Below are positions 24,671 through 32,792 of a stretch of 55,378 nt of DNA, one piece after another. The stretch is from DATAXV01 sp036272915. GTDB lineage: Bacteria > Chloroflexota > Dormibacteria > Dormibacterales > Dormibacteraceae. A program made the translations under genes and the position numbers. Where the stretch lies: contig DATAXV010000147.1 of NCBI GenBank assembly GCA_036272915.1, positions 1-55,378 on the forward strand. The letters run 5' to 3'. Position 1 is the first letter of the stretch; each line of letters opens with the position of its first letter. The notes under the pieces are model-generated. The model was not told the DNA's origin. It saw only the letters and a list, made by a program, of their open reading frames with translations, and ran no database searches.

Positions 24671-26077
24671 GTGGACGCCGAACCTCCAAGTACCCACTCC
24701 GGCCTCACCCTGCTCGACCGGGGTTCCCGCCGATCCCGGTTAGGTGCCGTCCTCGGACATCTGCTTACCACCGCGGTGTCGCGCCGCCGTGCCCGTCCGG
24801 TGCGCTCCCTCGCCGAGCTGGAGGAGTCGGTTCAGCTGGCTCTCCGCTCCGGCAACCTGGATCAGTCGCTCGGCCGCATCCTGCTTCGTGCCCTCCATTT
24901 CCCGCAGGCGATCGCGGAGGACGTCATGGTGCCGCGGACAGAGCTCGACGCGCTGCCCGCCACCGCCACCGTCAAGCGGCTCTTCGAGCTGGCCGGGGCA
25001 ACCCGGCACGCGCGCTACCTGGTCCACAACGGCGACCTCGACGACGTCCGCGGCATCGTCGACCTCAACGACGCCGCGCGGCTGCCCGAGCGGACCTGGT
25101 CCAGCACCGAGCTCGCCGGCATCTGCCGTCCGGCTCTGGCGGTGCCGACCATGGCGCCGCTGACGACCGTGATCGGCCAGCTGCGCCGCGAGCCGACGGG
25201 GATGGCCCTGGTCGTCGGCGAGTACGGCGGCACCGCCGGCCTGATCACGATGCACGACGTCTTGGAGAAGGTGGTCGGTGAGGTGGACGCGCCCGGCGGC
25301 CGGCTGCGACAGCTCCGGGCCCCGCTGCGCGGCTACATCGTGCCCGGCGGGATCCGCGGCGAGGTGCTCGAGGAGGAGCTGAACCTTCGGCTGCCCCAGG
25401 GCGAGTACGAGACCGTCGCCGGTCACGTGATGGACCGGCTCGGCCGCCTGGCCGAGGTCGGCGACGAGGTCGCCGTGGGCGGCTGGACGCTCCGCGTGCA
25501 CCAGGTCGAGGGCAATCGCGTTGCCTCCCTGCTGGCGCTGCCGCCGCCGGCCCCGACCGGACGCGTCGGGAACGGCTGGCGCCGCGAGCAGGGTCCGTCC
25601 GCGGCGCGGCTGGCCGCCATCGTCGACGCCTCGCTTCGGGAGCGGACCCTGCAGGACGAGGACGTGGCCATGTTCCGAGCGGCGCTGAGCCTGCGGCGCC
25701 TCGACGCCGGGCGGGCCATGGTCCCCCGGGAGCGGATCTCCTGCGTCGACCGGAGCGCCTCGAGGGAGGAGATCGGGCGGACCTGGCTGCGCCATGGCCA
25801 TCCCCGGCTCCCCGTCCACAGCGGGGGGATCGACAGCGTCCAGGGCTACGTCTTCGCCCCTGAGGTCCGCCGCTGGACGGGTGGGTGGGGAGACCACATC
25901 CCCGAAGCGCTGCTCCACCCCGTCCTCCGCACCGTCCGGACGCGCACACTGATCGACGTGCTCGACGACATGCGCCGAACCGAGTCGTCGGTCGCGATCA
26001 TCACCGGCCCCCGGGGAGCCACGGTCGGCATGCTCAAGCTCGACGACGTCCTGGTCCAGCTGCTGTTCCAGTCGTGA
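24671..26077 (+). CDS. Soluble CorC/HlyC-like protein with two CBS regions
   Basis: The 468-residue protein resembles the cytoplasmic half of CorC/CNNM-type transport regulators but lacks the DUF21 membrane domain. Residues about 45-190 form a CBS pair: FPQAIAEDVMVPRTELDALP, LVHNGDLDDVRGIVDLND, GMALVVGEYGGTAGLITMHD and VLEKVVGEV. A CorC_HlyC domain follows (GYIVPGGIRGEVLEEELNLR, ETVAGHVMDRLGRLAEVGDE). Residues about 320-468 form a second CBS-like region (LDAGRAMVPRERISCVDRSA, GHPRLPVHSGGIDSVQGYVF, SVAIITGPRGATVGMLKLDD). CBS pairs usually sense adenine nucleotides. Start GTG 24671. Its TGA overlaps the GTG of ppx, so the two are translationally coupled. Confidence 0.82.
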   Translation: MDAEPPSTHSGLTLLDRGSRRSRLGAVLGHLLTTAVSRRRARPVRSLAELEESVQLALRSGNLDQSLGRILLRALHFPQAIAEDVMVPRTELDALPATATVKRLFELAGATRHARYLVHNGDLDDVRGIVDLNDAARLPERTWSSTELAGICRPALAVPTMAPLTTVIGQLRREPTGMALVVGEYGGTAGLITMHDVLEKVVGEVDAPGGRLRQLRAPLRGYIVPGGIRGEVLEEELNLRLPQGEYETVAGHVMDRLGRLAEVGDEVAVGGWTLRVHQVEGNRVASLLALPPPAPTGRVGNGWRREQGPSAARLAAIVDASLRERTLQDEDVAMFRAALSLRRLDAGRAMVPRERISCVDRSASREEIGRTWLRHGHPRLPVHSGGIDSVQGYVFAPEVRRWTGGWGDHIPEALLHPVLRTVRTRTLIDVLDDMRRTESSVAIITGPRGATVGMLKLDDVLVQLLFQS

Positions 26078-26994
26078 GGCGCATCGCCGCCGTCGACATC
26101 GGCAGCAACACCGTGCACGTGCTCGTCGTCGAGGTCGGTGACGAAGGGAATGTCGACGACGTCGCTCGCTACGCCGAGATACCTGAGCTGGGGGCGCGGG
26201 TCGACCGGGATGGCCTGCTCGGCGAGGAGGGGCGCGCCCAGGCGCTCGCCGCCCTGGACAGCGTGCTCGAGCAGGCTCGGCAGCACGGGTACGAGCTCCT
26301 CCTGGCCAGCGCCACGGCCGCCGTCCGCAACGCGACTGACGGCGCCGAGCTGCTTCGTGAGGCGTCGGACCGGATCGGGGTGCCGATGCGCCTCATCTCA
26401 GGCCGCCGCGAGGCCGAGCTCTCCTTCCTCGGGGTCACTCTGCGCAACGCCGTCGACGGTCCCTGGCTCATGGCCGATCTCGGCGGCGGCAGCACGGAGC
26501 TGGTCGTGGCCGAGGCCGACGACATGCGCGAGTGGACCTCGCTCCGGATCGGCTCGGGCGCTTTCGCGGCCCGCCTGCTCTCCGACCCGCCGCAGGGCGA
26601 CGAGCGGGTGCGACTCCGCCAGCTGGTGGCCGAGCGCCTCGACCAGGCGCCCGCCCACGAGGTCGAGCGCCTGGTCGTGACCGGCGGCACGGCCAGCACC
26701 CTGCCCCAGATCCTCAATCCCGAGGCGCCCCCTGCCCGGCTGACGGTCGCCGATCTGCACGAGGCCAGGCGGCGGCTTGACACCGGCACCGCCGCGGAGG
26801 TCGAGGAGCGCAGTGGGATCAGCGCCAAACGGGTGAAGGCCCTGCGCGCCGGGGTCGACATCTTCGCCGAGATCCTATCGCTCTACGGGCTGGACGAGCT
26901 CCGGGTCAGCCGCGAGGGTCTCCGGCACGGTATGGTCGTCGGCTACCTGAGCCAGGGCGACGACTGGTGGCGGGACTCTGGCACCGATGCCTGA
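26074..26994 (+). CDS. ppx: Exopolyphosphatase / Ppx-GppA phosphatase, short form
   Basis: Ppx/GppA proteins remove terminal phosphate from polyphosphate or convert pppGpp to ppGpp. The 306-residue protein has both ASKHA lobes: the phosphate-1 loop RRIAAVDIGSNTVHVLVVEV, ASATAAVRNATDG, the catalytic-Glu region ISGRREAELSFLGV, the phosphate-2 loop LMADLGGGSTELVVAEAD and VVTGGTASTLPQILNPEA. It ends with LRVSREGLRHGMVVGYL and lacks the C-terminal HD domain of E. coli Ppx, like the short actinobacterial forms. GTG 26074 overlaps the upstream stop (GTGA). Together with ppk1 it would set polyphosphate levels. Confidence 0.92.
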   Translation: MRRIAAVDIGSNTVHVLVVEVGDEGNVDDVARYAEIPELGARVDRDGLLGEEGRAQALAALDSVLEQARQHGYELLLASATAAVRNATDGAELLREASDRIGVPMRLISGRREAELSFLGVTLRNAVDGPWLMADLGGGSTELVVAEADDMREWTSLRIGSGAFAARLLSDPPQGDERVRLRQLVAERLDQAPAHEVERLVVTGGTASTLPQILNPEAPPARLTVADLHEARRRLDTGTAAEVEERSGISAKRVKALRAGVDIFAEILSLYGLDELRVSREGLRHGMVVGYLSQGDDWWRDSGTDA

Positions 26995-27046
26995 TCGACT
27001 TCGGGCGGCCGTCTCGATCGGATCGGAGCGCCGGCTCGCATCTGAT

Positions 27047-27052
27047 TAGGAT
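27047..27052 (+). promoter_or_regulatory. -10 box of small membrane protein gene (leaderless type)
   Basis: TAGGAT is followed by seven bases (GGGAGGC) and ATG 27060. GGGAGGC is only one base from the ATG, too close for a ribosome-binding site, and an ATG at 27051 would lie within the -10 box. Confidence 0.45.
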
Positions 27053-27059
27053 GGGAGGC

Positions 27060-27248
27060 ATGTCCACGGACACCGAGCGGCGGGAGGTCGAACCTCTGGA
27101 GGACGTGTACCCCTTCGGCGACGAGGAGCCGGAGGAGCGCCGCGGCGTCGACTGGAAGCGGGTGCTCCTGATCGCCCTCTTCATCGGAGCCTCGCTGGCG
27201 GTGGCCCTCTGGACCGCCGCGCTCTACGCCCAGCCCTCGGCTGGGTAA
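27060..27248 (+). CDS. Small single-pass membrane protein
   Basis: The 62-residue protein has a charged N-terminal half (TERREVEPLEDVYPFGDEEP, EERRGVDWKR) and one transmembrane helix near the C-terminus (VLLIALFIGASLAVALWTAA). The orientation suggests a cytoplasmic acidic tail. No family is recognised. It follows ppx by 65 bp but appears to have its own promoter. Genes of this size with one helix are often subunit-like or regulatory. Confidence 0.55.
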   Translation: MSTDTERREVEPLEDVYPFGDEEPEERRGVDWKRVLLIALFIGASLAVALWTAALYAQPSAG

Positions 27249-27433
27249 CTGGTCGCCGGCGCCGGCCCGTCATCCGTAGAGGCGGTCCAGATGGACCAGC
27301 ACGAAGTCGTCGCGTGAACGGGCGGCGGCCTCCAGGCCCCTGATCGAAGCCGCCGCCGCACTCATCCGATCACGGACCAGACTTTCGTCGCACGTGGATC
27401 GACGGATGGCCATATCGAAGCCGACCCGGCGCT

Positions 27434-28435
27434 GTGTGTAATCGGCTGGTGAAACACGCCCTGCCCGTGATCGTGCTGGTCTTGCTCGCGCCGCTCGTCG
27501 CCGAGGTCATGGTCGGCGACATCTCTTTCTCGCTCGCCGGGCTCGTGGCGTTCGTCGTCGTGATACCCATCTACGGCGCCGGCTCGCTCCTCGTCCGTGA
27601 GGCGGTCCGGCGTCGGGGTGCGGGATGGGTGAGCGTCCTCCTGCTCGGCGCGGCCTATGGCGTCGTCGAGGAGGGGCTCGCCCTGCAGAGCTTCTTCAAC
27701 CCCGGGATTTATGGCGGACTCGGCCACTGGTGGGGTGCGCGGGTTCTGGGGGTCACGCTCTCCTACACCGAGATCCAGCTCATCAACCATGCGGTGTGGA
27801 GCGTCACCATCCCTATCGCCATGACCGAGCTGCTCTTCCCAGATCGCCGAGGCGAACCCTACCTCGGCCGCTTCGGGCTCTCGGTCACCGCCCTCATCTT
27901 CCTGTTCGGCGTCGGGCTGCTGATGCTGTCGACCCACAGCACGATCGCCCCCGGCTTCTGGGCGCCGCTCCCGCTCCTGGGCCTCGCCCTCGTGGTGGTG
28001 ATCGTCCTGGCCGTGGTCGCACTCGCCACCGCGCCCGCTGCCCCTCGCCTCGGCTGGACCGCGCCGCCGCCGCCCTGGGCGCCGTTTCTCCTCGCCGCCG
28101 TCGCCTCGTTCCTCTGCCTGGGGATGATATTCGGCCCGGGTCACCTCCATCTCGCCGTGATGCGCAGCCCGCTCGTGGTCCTGCCCATGCTGGGGTCGGC
28201 TCTCGTCGCCGCGATCGCCGCCTACGTGGTCGCCGGCTGGACCTCTTCACCTGGATGGGGCGACCTGCAGACCCTGGGCCTGGTCGGTGGCGCGCTCGTC
28301 GGCCATGGCCTCGCGGGCGAGCTGATCACCGCCCACCGCGTCGAGCTCACGGTGCTGCTGGTGGTCATGCTCGGGCTCCTTGGACTGACGGCCGTGCTCA
28401 TACGGCGCCGCGAGCGGCTGGGCGTCACCGCGTGA
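27434..28435 (+). CDS. Multi-pass membrane protein of unknown function
   Basis: The 333-residue protein has about nine to ten hydrophobic segments. Conserved-looking loops are PIYGAGSLLVREAVRRRGAG, AAYGVVEEGLALQSFFNPGI and TLSYTEIQLINHAVWSVTIP. The EE pair followed by aromatic and His residues recalls CAAX-protease-like membrane enzymes, but the full motif (EExxxR, FxxxH, HxxxN/D) is not clearly present, so I do not assign that activity. Similar proteins are seen in Actinobacteria as hypotheticals. GTG 27434 and GTG 27449 are both possible starts. It converges with the phosphate transporter gene. Confidence 0.6.
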   Translation: MCNRLVKHALPVIVLVLLAPLVAEVMVGDISFSLAGLVAFVVVIPIYGAGSLLVREAVRRRGAGWVSVLLLGAAYGVVEEGLALQSFFNPGIYGGLGHWWGARVLGVTLSYTEIQLINHAVWSVTIPIAMTELLFPDRRGEPYLGRFGLSVTALIFLFGVGLLMLSTHSTIAPGFWAPLPLLGLALVVVIVLAVVALATAPAAPRLGWTAPPPPWAPFLLAAVASFLCLGMIFGPGHLHLAVMRSPLVVLPMLGSALVAAIAAYVVAGWTSSPGWGDLQTLGLVGGALVGHGLAGELITAHRVELTVLLVVMLGLLGLTAVLIRRRERLGVTA

Positions 28436-28450
28436 TGATGCCGCCGGGTC

Positions 28451-29449
28451 TCAGAGGTGGGCGGTGTGGAGCACCGCATAGCAGACCCAGCCGAAGGCCC
28501 CGGCGGCGGGGATGGTGAGCAGCCACGCGGCCAGGATGTTGGCACCCACGCCCCAACTGCTCGGGCTCAGGCGGCGGGGCGCGCCGGCACCCATCACGGC
28601 GCCGGTGACCACGTGCGTGGTGCTCACCGGGAACCCGAAGGCGGTGCCGACCAGGATGGTGACGGCGCTGGTGACCTGGGCGGCGACGCCGGTGGCCGGG
28701 TCCAGCTTGTAGATTCGCCAGCCCAGGGTCCGGATGATGCGCCAGCCGCCGGCGTAGGTGCCCAGGCAGATCGAGGCCGCCGACAGGCCCACCACCCAGA
28801 TGGGTACGTGGAAGTGCGCCATCCTCCCCGCCGCGACCAGTGCCAGTGCCATCGCCGCCATCGACTTCTGAGCGTCGTTGGAACCGTGCCCGTAGGAGAC
28901 GGCGGCGCTGCTCAGGATCTGCAGACGCCGGGAGTTCACGTTGATCCGGGCCGGCCGCACCCGGCGGAGAACCAGGTAGAGCAGCGTCATCAGCGCGAAG
29001 GCAAGGACGAATCCGATCGGCGGCGAGATGACAAGGCCGATCACGACCTCGATCAGCGCGTGCCAGTGCACGCCGCCCGGGCCTCCGGCGGCGGCGACGC
29101 CGGCGCCGATCAGGCCTCCGACGAAGGCGTGCGTGGAGCTGCTGGGGAGGCCGCGAGACCAGGTGAGCAGGTTCCAGGCGATCGCTCCGAGCAGGCCGGA
29201 CATGATGATGACCAGGCCCGGGTGGGGCAGCAGTGAGGCGATCGTGTTGGAGACGGCCCCGCCGAAGACGGTCACGGTGACGAGCGCGCCGACCAGGTTC
29301 AGGACCGCGGACAGCGCAACCGCCTGGCGAGACGTCATCGCCCGGGTCGAGACCGAGGTGGCGATCGCGTTGGCCGTGTCGTGGAAGCCGTTGGTGAAGT
29401 CGAAGGCGAGCGCGACCACGAAGGTGGCGACCAAGAGGGCCAGGAGCAT
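28451..29449 (-). CDS. pit: PiT-family inorganic phosphate transporter
   Basis: PiT proteins import metal-phosphate complexes with protons. The 332-residue protein shows the two inverted signature halves: DFTNGFHDTANAIATSVSTR with PSSSTHAFVGGLIGAGVA in the first, and SYGHGSNDAQKSMAAMALAL with GFPVSTTHVVTGAVMGAGA in the second. About ten helices are expected. The ATG at 29449 follows the DUF47 stop by seven bases, so the two form an operon. A longer open frame exists upstream but is antisense or out-of-frame to the DUF47 gene and is not used. Confidence 0.95.
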   Translation of the reverse strand: MLLALLVATFVVALAFDFTNGFHDTANAIATSVSTRAMTSRQAVALSAVLNLVGALVTVTVFGGAVSNTIASLLPHPGLVIIMSGLLGAIAWNLLTWSRGLPSSSTHAFVGGLIGAGVAAAGGPGGVHWHALIEVVIGLVISPPIGFVLAFALMTLLYLVLRRVRPARINVNSRRLQILSSAAVSYGHGSNDAQKSMAAMALALVAAGRMAHFHVPIWVVGLSAASICLGTYAGGWRIIRTLGWRIYKLDPATGVAAQVTSAVTILVGTAFGFPVSTTHVVTGAVMGAGAPRRLSPSSWGVGANILAAWLLTIPAAGAFGWVCYAVLHTAHL

Positions 29450-29456
29450 GCGGCGG

Positions 29457-30065
29457 TCAGGCGTTCTTGATCGAGATCGTGGAGAGGAGGTTGACAGTCT
29501 TCTCGCAGCGGTCGAGCGACTGCTCGAGCAGGTCGTAGATGTCCTTCCACTTGACCAGTTCGACCGCGGGCCGGTCGACGGAGAACAGCTCGGCCACCGC
29601 CTCGCGATAGAGCCGGTCGCCCTCGTTCTCGTGCTCGTGGACCTTGATCCGGTAGCGGTCCAGCTGGGCGAACCCCTCGATCTCATCCAGCGCACGGCTC
29701 AGAGCCGCGCCGGCGTCGGCCAGCGTCTCGCCCATGGCCCGCGCCGACGGTGTGATCTCACCCACGTGGTAGAGCTCCATCTTGTCGCCGATCTCCTCGG
29801 CGAGGTCGACGATGTCGTCAAGCGATGAGGCGAGCGAGATGATGTCCTCCTGGTCGAAGGGGGCGACGAAGGTACGGTTGATGAGCTCGTAGATCTCCCG
29901 CGTGACCTCGTCGCACTGGTGCTCGAGATCTCGCAGACGGGGATGGCGCGACCGACCCTCGAGCATGCTCTTGGAGAGTTCGTCGAGCGTCTGGCTCACC
30001 AACTCGCCCTGTCGGCGGAAAAGCTCGTAGAAGCGCCGCTCGCGCGGCACCAGGCTGAACTTCAT
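29457..30065 (-). CDS. DUF47 (PhoU-like) Pit accessory protein
   Basis: DUF47 proteins are helical PhoU relatives encoded with PiT transporters and thought to modulate them. The 202-residue protein begins MKFSLVPRERRFYELFRRQG and continues EHQCDEVTREIYELINRTFV, APFDQEDIISLASSLDDIVD, LAEEIGDKMELYHVGE and VHEHENEGDRLYREAVAELF. These are the conserved E/D-rich helices that bind metals in PhoU-like folds. ATG 30065 is preferred to TTG 30074, giving the family-typical MKFSLVP start. It is the first gene of the DUF47-PiT pair. Confidence 0.95.
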   Translation of the reverse strand: MKFSLVPRERRFYELFRRQGELVSQTLDELSKSMLEGRSRHPRLRDLEHQCDEVTREIYELINRTFVAPFDQEDIISLASSLDDIVDLAEEIGDKMELYHVGEITPSARAMGETLADAGAALSRALDEIEGFAQLDRYRIKVHEHENEGDRLYREAVAELFSVDRPAVELVKWKDIYDLLEQSLDRCEKTVNLLSTISIKNA

Positions 30066-30077
30066 ATGTGCCAAACG

Positions 30078-31781
30078 CTACCGCTCCTCGAGTAAGGCTC
30101 CTTCCCTGGAGAGGATTCGCCTGGCCACGGCGACGGCGGCGGCGTACGTCGAATCCATCCCCCGATAGCTAAGACCGCGAGCTCCCAGTGTGCGCGCCTG
30201 CGTGTAGGGCGTGTCGGAGGCGTAGTGGATGATGCCCAGGTCCAGGGTGAGCCCGGTCATGCTCACGTTTTCGTTCATCGGGTGGCGTCCCGACTCCAGG
30301 ATCTCGTAGGACGCGTCCAGGTACGGACCTGCCTCCATCTCGACCACGGTGTAGCGGCCCTGGTAGTAGAACTCCAGGTAGTCGCGGTTCTGGAGGAAGG
30401 TGCCGCGGACGGTCACTGCGCGCTGGTTGTCGAGGACCGATCCGAAGGACAGATGGTCGGTCACGTCGGCCGCGGAGAAGCAGTTGTCGAGCCAGTACGT
30501 GTTGCCGGAGTGCTCGTTGTAGACGGCGTTGGCGATCATGACGTCGCCGACCTGTCCGTTCAGGGTCGCCGCCTTGCCCATGACGTAGACCCCCTCCACC
30601 CAGGGCACCGACTCGGCGACCTGCCGGAGCAGGTGGTACGCGGCGAGACCGAGCGGATAGTCGATGTTGAGGACATATGCCTCGGAGGCCTTCAGCGCCA
30701 GTGGATCGACCGGGCCGATGCGCGGATCGAGGCGGTTCGGGTCGAGCCGGCTGAGCTTGATGATCTGGGCCGCCGAATCGACCCCTCCGGGCTCCGGCTG
30801 GACATGGCGGATGCCCAGGTCCGCCTCGAGCTCCCGGCGCTGCCGGCGTAGGCGGTGGGCCTCGGGATGGCTGTCGAACATGCCCCGGGCCGCGAAGTAG
30901 AGCCAGTTCTCCCGCGACGCCGGTGTGCGCCCCGACTCCAGCTTCCGCAGCTCATCCATCATCTCGCCGTCGCTGTCCGCGGTGTGACTGAGGATCTCGG
31001 CCTCGAAGTAGAGGGCGACGCCGCTGAGCACGTTGACCAGGCTGTGGACGTTGGAGGAGACGAAGTAGACCGGCGCGTCGGTCAGGCACATCTCGTCGAT
31101 GGCCGACTGGATCGGCTGCCACCAGCGTCCGGCGTTGCGGGCGAAGCCGACGTGGGACCCGCCGACCATGCGCAGCGATAGGCTGCACTCGGTGTTCCGG
31201 ATCCGGCCCAGCATGGGCTCGAAGTCCGGCCCCCAGGCCTCCCTGAGCCGCTGCCAGTCGCCCTCGCTGGCGCCGGCCGCCTCGCGAACGCGCTCCGACT
31301 CGAGCGAGATGCTCTGGAGCGCGCGGTGGAGCTTGTTCCACTCGATCTGGTACGCGACCAGGGTGGGCACCAGATCGTCGATGTCGGAGGGTGAGGAGAG
31401 GAAGACCGCGAGCGTGTCCTCTCCGTTCCAGAACCAGGGCCGGCGGCGAGCTGGGGCCTTGACCCGGATCCAGGAGTCGACATCCTCCCCGAGCACCGCC
31501 CGGAAGCGGTGCGGGCTCTGGCCGAGGACGATGCGCGTCGCTCGCGCGATCTCCTTGGGCAGGCGCTGGACCGAGTACAGCAGCGCGCCCATGTCCATCG
31601 TCGGCGACGCCGCCAGCGAATGGAGCGAGGAGGCCATCCCGAGGTGGACGTGGGTCAGGGATTCGAGCCGGATCCACCCCGAACTCTGGAGCATCGTCGA
31701 GTAGGTGCGGACATAGAGCTCGACCCCATGCCGGTCGCTCCAGCCGGGGCCGTCCGCGGCTGCCCCCATTGCCGTCTGCAT
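30078..31781 (-). CDS. Unrecognised 567-residue protein; C-terminal half phosphorylase-like
   Basis: I do not recognise this protein as a named family. The N-terminal half (about 1-290) is helical and soluble (GVELYVRTYSTMLQSSGWIR, VLGQSPHRFRAVLGEDVDSW, VAYQIEWNKLHRALQSISLE, VYFVSSNVHSLVNVLSG). The C-terminal half reads like a Rossmann-type phosphorylase: VEGVYVMGKAATLNGQVGDV then MIANAVYNEHSGNTYWLDN, TVRGTFLQNRDYLEFYYQG, TVVEMEAGPYLDASYEI and DLGIIHYASDTPYTQARTLG. The GDVxIxxxVYxE and VVEMEAGP elements resemble the phosphate/base site and the ME(A/S) motif of nucleoside phosphorylases or AMP nucleosidase. ATG 31781 is used; it ends 12 bp before DUF47. Confidence 0.6.
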   Translation of the reverse strand: MQTAMGAAADGPGWSDRHGVELYVRTYSTMLQSSGWIRLESLTHVHLGMASSLHSLAASPTMDMGALLYSVQRLPKEIARATRIVLGQSPHRFRAVLGEDVDSWIRVKAPARRRPWFWNGEDTLAVFLSSPSDIDDLVPTLVAYQIEWNKLHRALQSISLESERVREAAGASEGDWQRLREAWGPDFEPMLGRIRNTECSLSLRMVGGSHVGFARNAGRWWQPIQSAIDEMCLTDAPVYFVSSNVHSLVNVLSGVALYFEAEILSHTADSDGEMMDELRKLESGRTPASRENWLYFAARGMFDSHPEAHRLRRQRRELEADLGIRHVQPEPGGVDSAAQIIKLSRLDPNRLDPRIGPVDPLALKASEAYVLNIDYPLGLAAYHLLRQVAESVPWVEGVYVMGKAATLNGQVGDVMIANAVYNEHSGNTYWLDNCFSAADVTDHLSFGSVLDNQRAVTVRGTFLQNRDYLEFYYQGRYTVVEMEAGPYLDASYEILESGRHPMNENVSMTGLTLDLGIIHYASDTPYTQARTLGARGLSYRGMDSTYAAAVAVARRILSREGALLEER

Positions 31782-31867
31782 GCTTAGGCGAGTGTACGGG
31801 CAGGGCACCTCGCGAACGGCCCTGGCTGTCCCGCGTGACGCTGGGCGATCCCAGAGCCACGGCGGGA

Positions 31868-32734
31868 TCAGACGCGGCCGTTGGCGCGGAGCAGGACGAG
31901 GGAGTCCACGGTGAGGAAACCGCGCCAGTCGCGCTCCGCGGCCGGCGACCAGGCCGGCCAGTTGAACATCCAGCCGCCGTCCTCGCGCTGACCGCGCGCC
32001 AGATGATCGAGGTGGGCCTCCATGACGGACTGGTCGAAGAGGGCACGGGCGATCGAGTCCGGGTGAGGTGCGAAATCCAGCGGCGAGTGCACCTCGCCAG
32101 GTGCCTCCGGATCGAGGTCGACCAGGTTCTGGCTCAGGATCACCGGGCCGATCCGGTCGAACGCCTCGACCGCTCGCTCGCGGTCGGGCACGTGCTGCAG
32201 GAACCGGAGGATGCCGAACATGTCGTAGGCGCCGAGTTCGGCGACGTCGGCGAGGCGCTTCCACATGGTGTCGGTGGCGCGCTCCAGCCAGGGATGTTGG
32301 ACACCCCGCGCGTGGAGGGTTCCGGCGATCATCCCGGTCTGGATCAGGGAGGCGGAGGGACCGGGCGCGGGCACCCACCAGGGCGCGTGCTGCCAGCGGG
32401 ACACTGAGGGCAGGACCATGGCGGCGCCACCCTCGGCCGGGGCGACGGCGTCGAGCCAGTCGCAGCCGGCCCTGACCAGCTCGTCGTCCCATGAGTCGGT
32501 CTCGTCCAGCATGCGGAAGGCCATCTCGGTCGCGGCCGGCTGGCTGGCCGGATCGCGGAGGTCCGGTTCGAGAGCGTGCCCGAAGCCACCGTCGGCATTG
32601 CGGTAGGCGGCCACGGCGTCGCGCACCTCGGTCGGTCCGCCGTCCTGGAACAGCCGCTCGAACCGGCGTTGGTCGAGGATCCGCGCATTCGCTGCGATGA
32701 AGGCGGTGGCGTCGTCGAGATCGGGAGCGTTCAT
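31868..32734 (-). CDS. Prenyltransferase/terpene-cyclase-like alpha-alpha barrel protein
   Basis: The 288-residue protein has repeats of the (alpha/alpha) barrel type seen in squalene-hopene cyclase and prenyltransferase beta-subunit folds: AAYRNADGGFGHALEPDLRD, ARGQREDGGWMFNWPAWSPA, and intervening helices (DELVRAGCDWLDAVAPAEGG, DMFGILRFLQHVPDRERAVE). The aromatic-Gly 'DGG(F/W)' turns resemble QW-type repeats. The DXDD motif of cyclases is not seen, so catalysis is uncertain and a binding or scaffold role is possible. Homologous stand-alone proteins occur as hypotheticals in Actinobacteria. It lies 86 bp upstream of the unrecognised phosphorylase-like gene on the same strand. Confidence 0.65.
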   Translation of the reverse strand: MNAPDLDDATAFIAANARILDQRRFERLFQDGGPTEVRDAVAAYRNADGGFGHALEPDLRDPASQPAATEMAFRMLDETDSWDDELVRAGCDWLDAVAPAEGGAAMVLPSVSRWQHAPWWVPAPGPSASLIQTGMIAGTLHARGVQHPWLERATDTMWKRLADVAELGAYDMFGILRFLQHVPDRERAVEAFDRIGPVILSQNLVDLDPEAPGEVHSPLDFAPHPDSIARALFDQSVMEAHLDHLARGQREDGGWMFNWPAWSPAAERDWRGFLTVDSLVLLRANGRV

Positions 32735-32792
32735 GCCCCCATCCCAACACGGGAGTCCCCTCCCCGTATTGAAGGAAACGGCCGGTCGGACC

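Noticed and set aside
27255..27266. 12-bp palindrome GCCGGCGCCGGC after the small membrane gene
   Set aside because: No loop for a hairpin terminator, no T-run, and expected by chance in GC-rich sequence.
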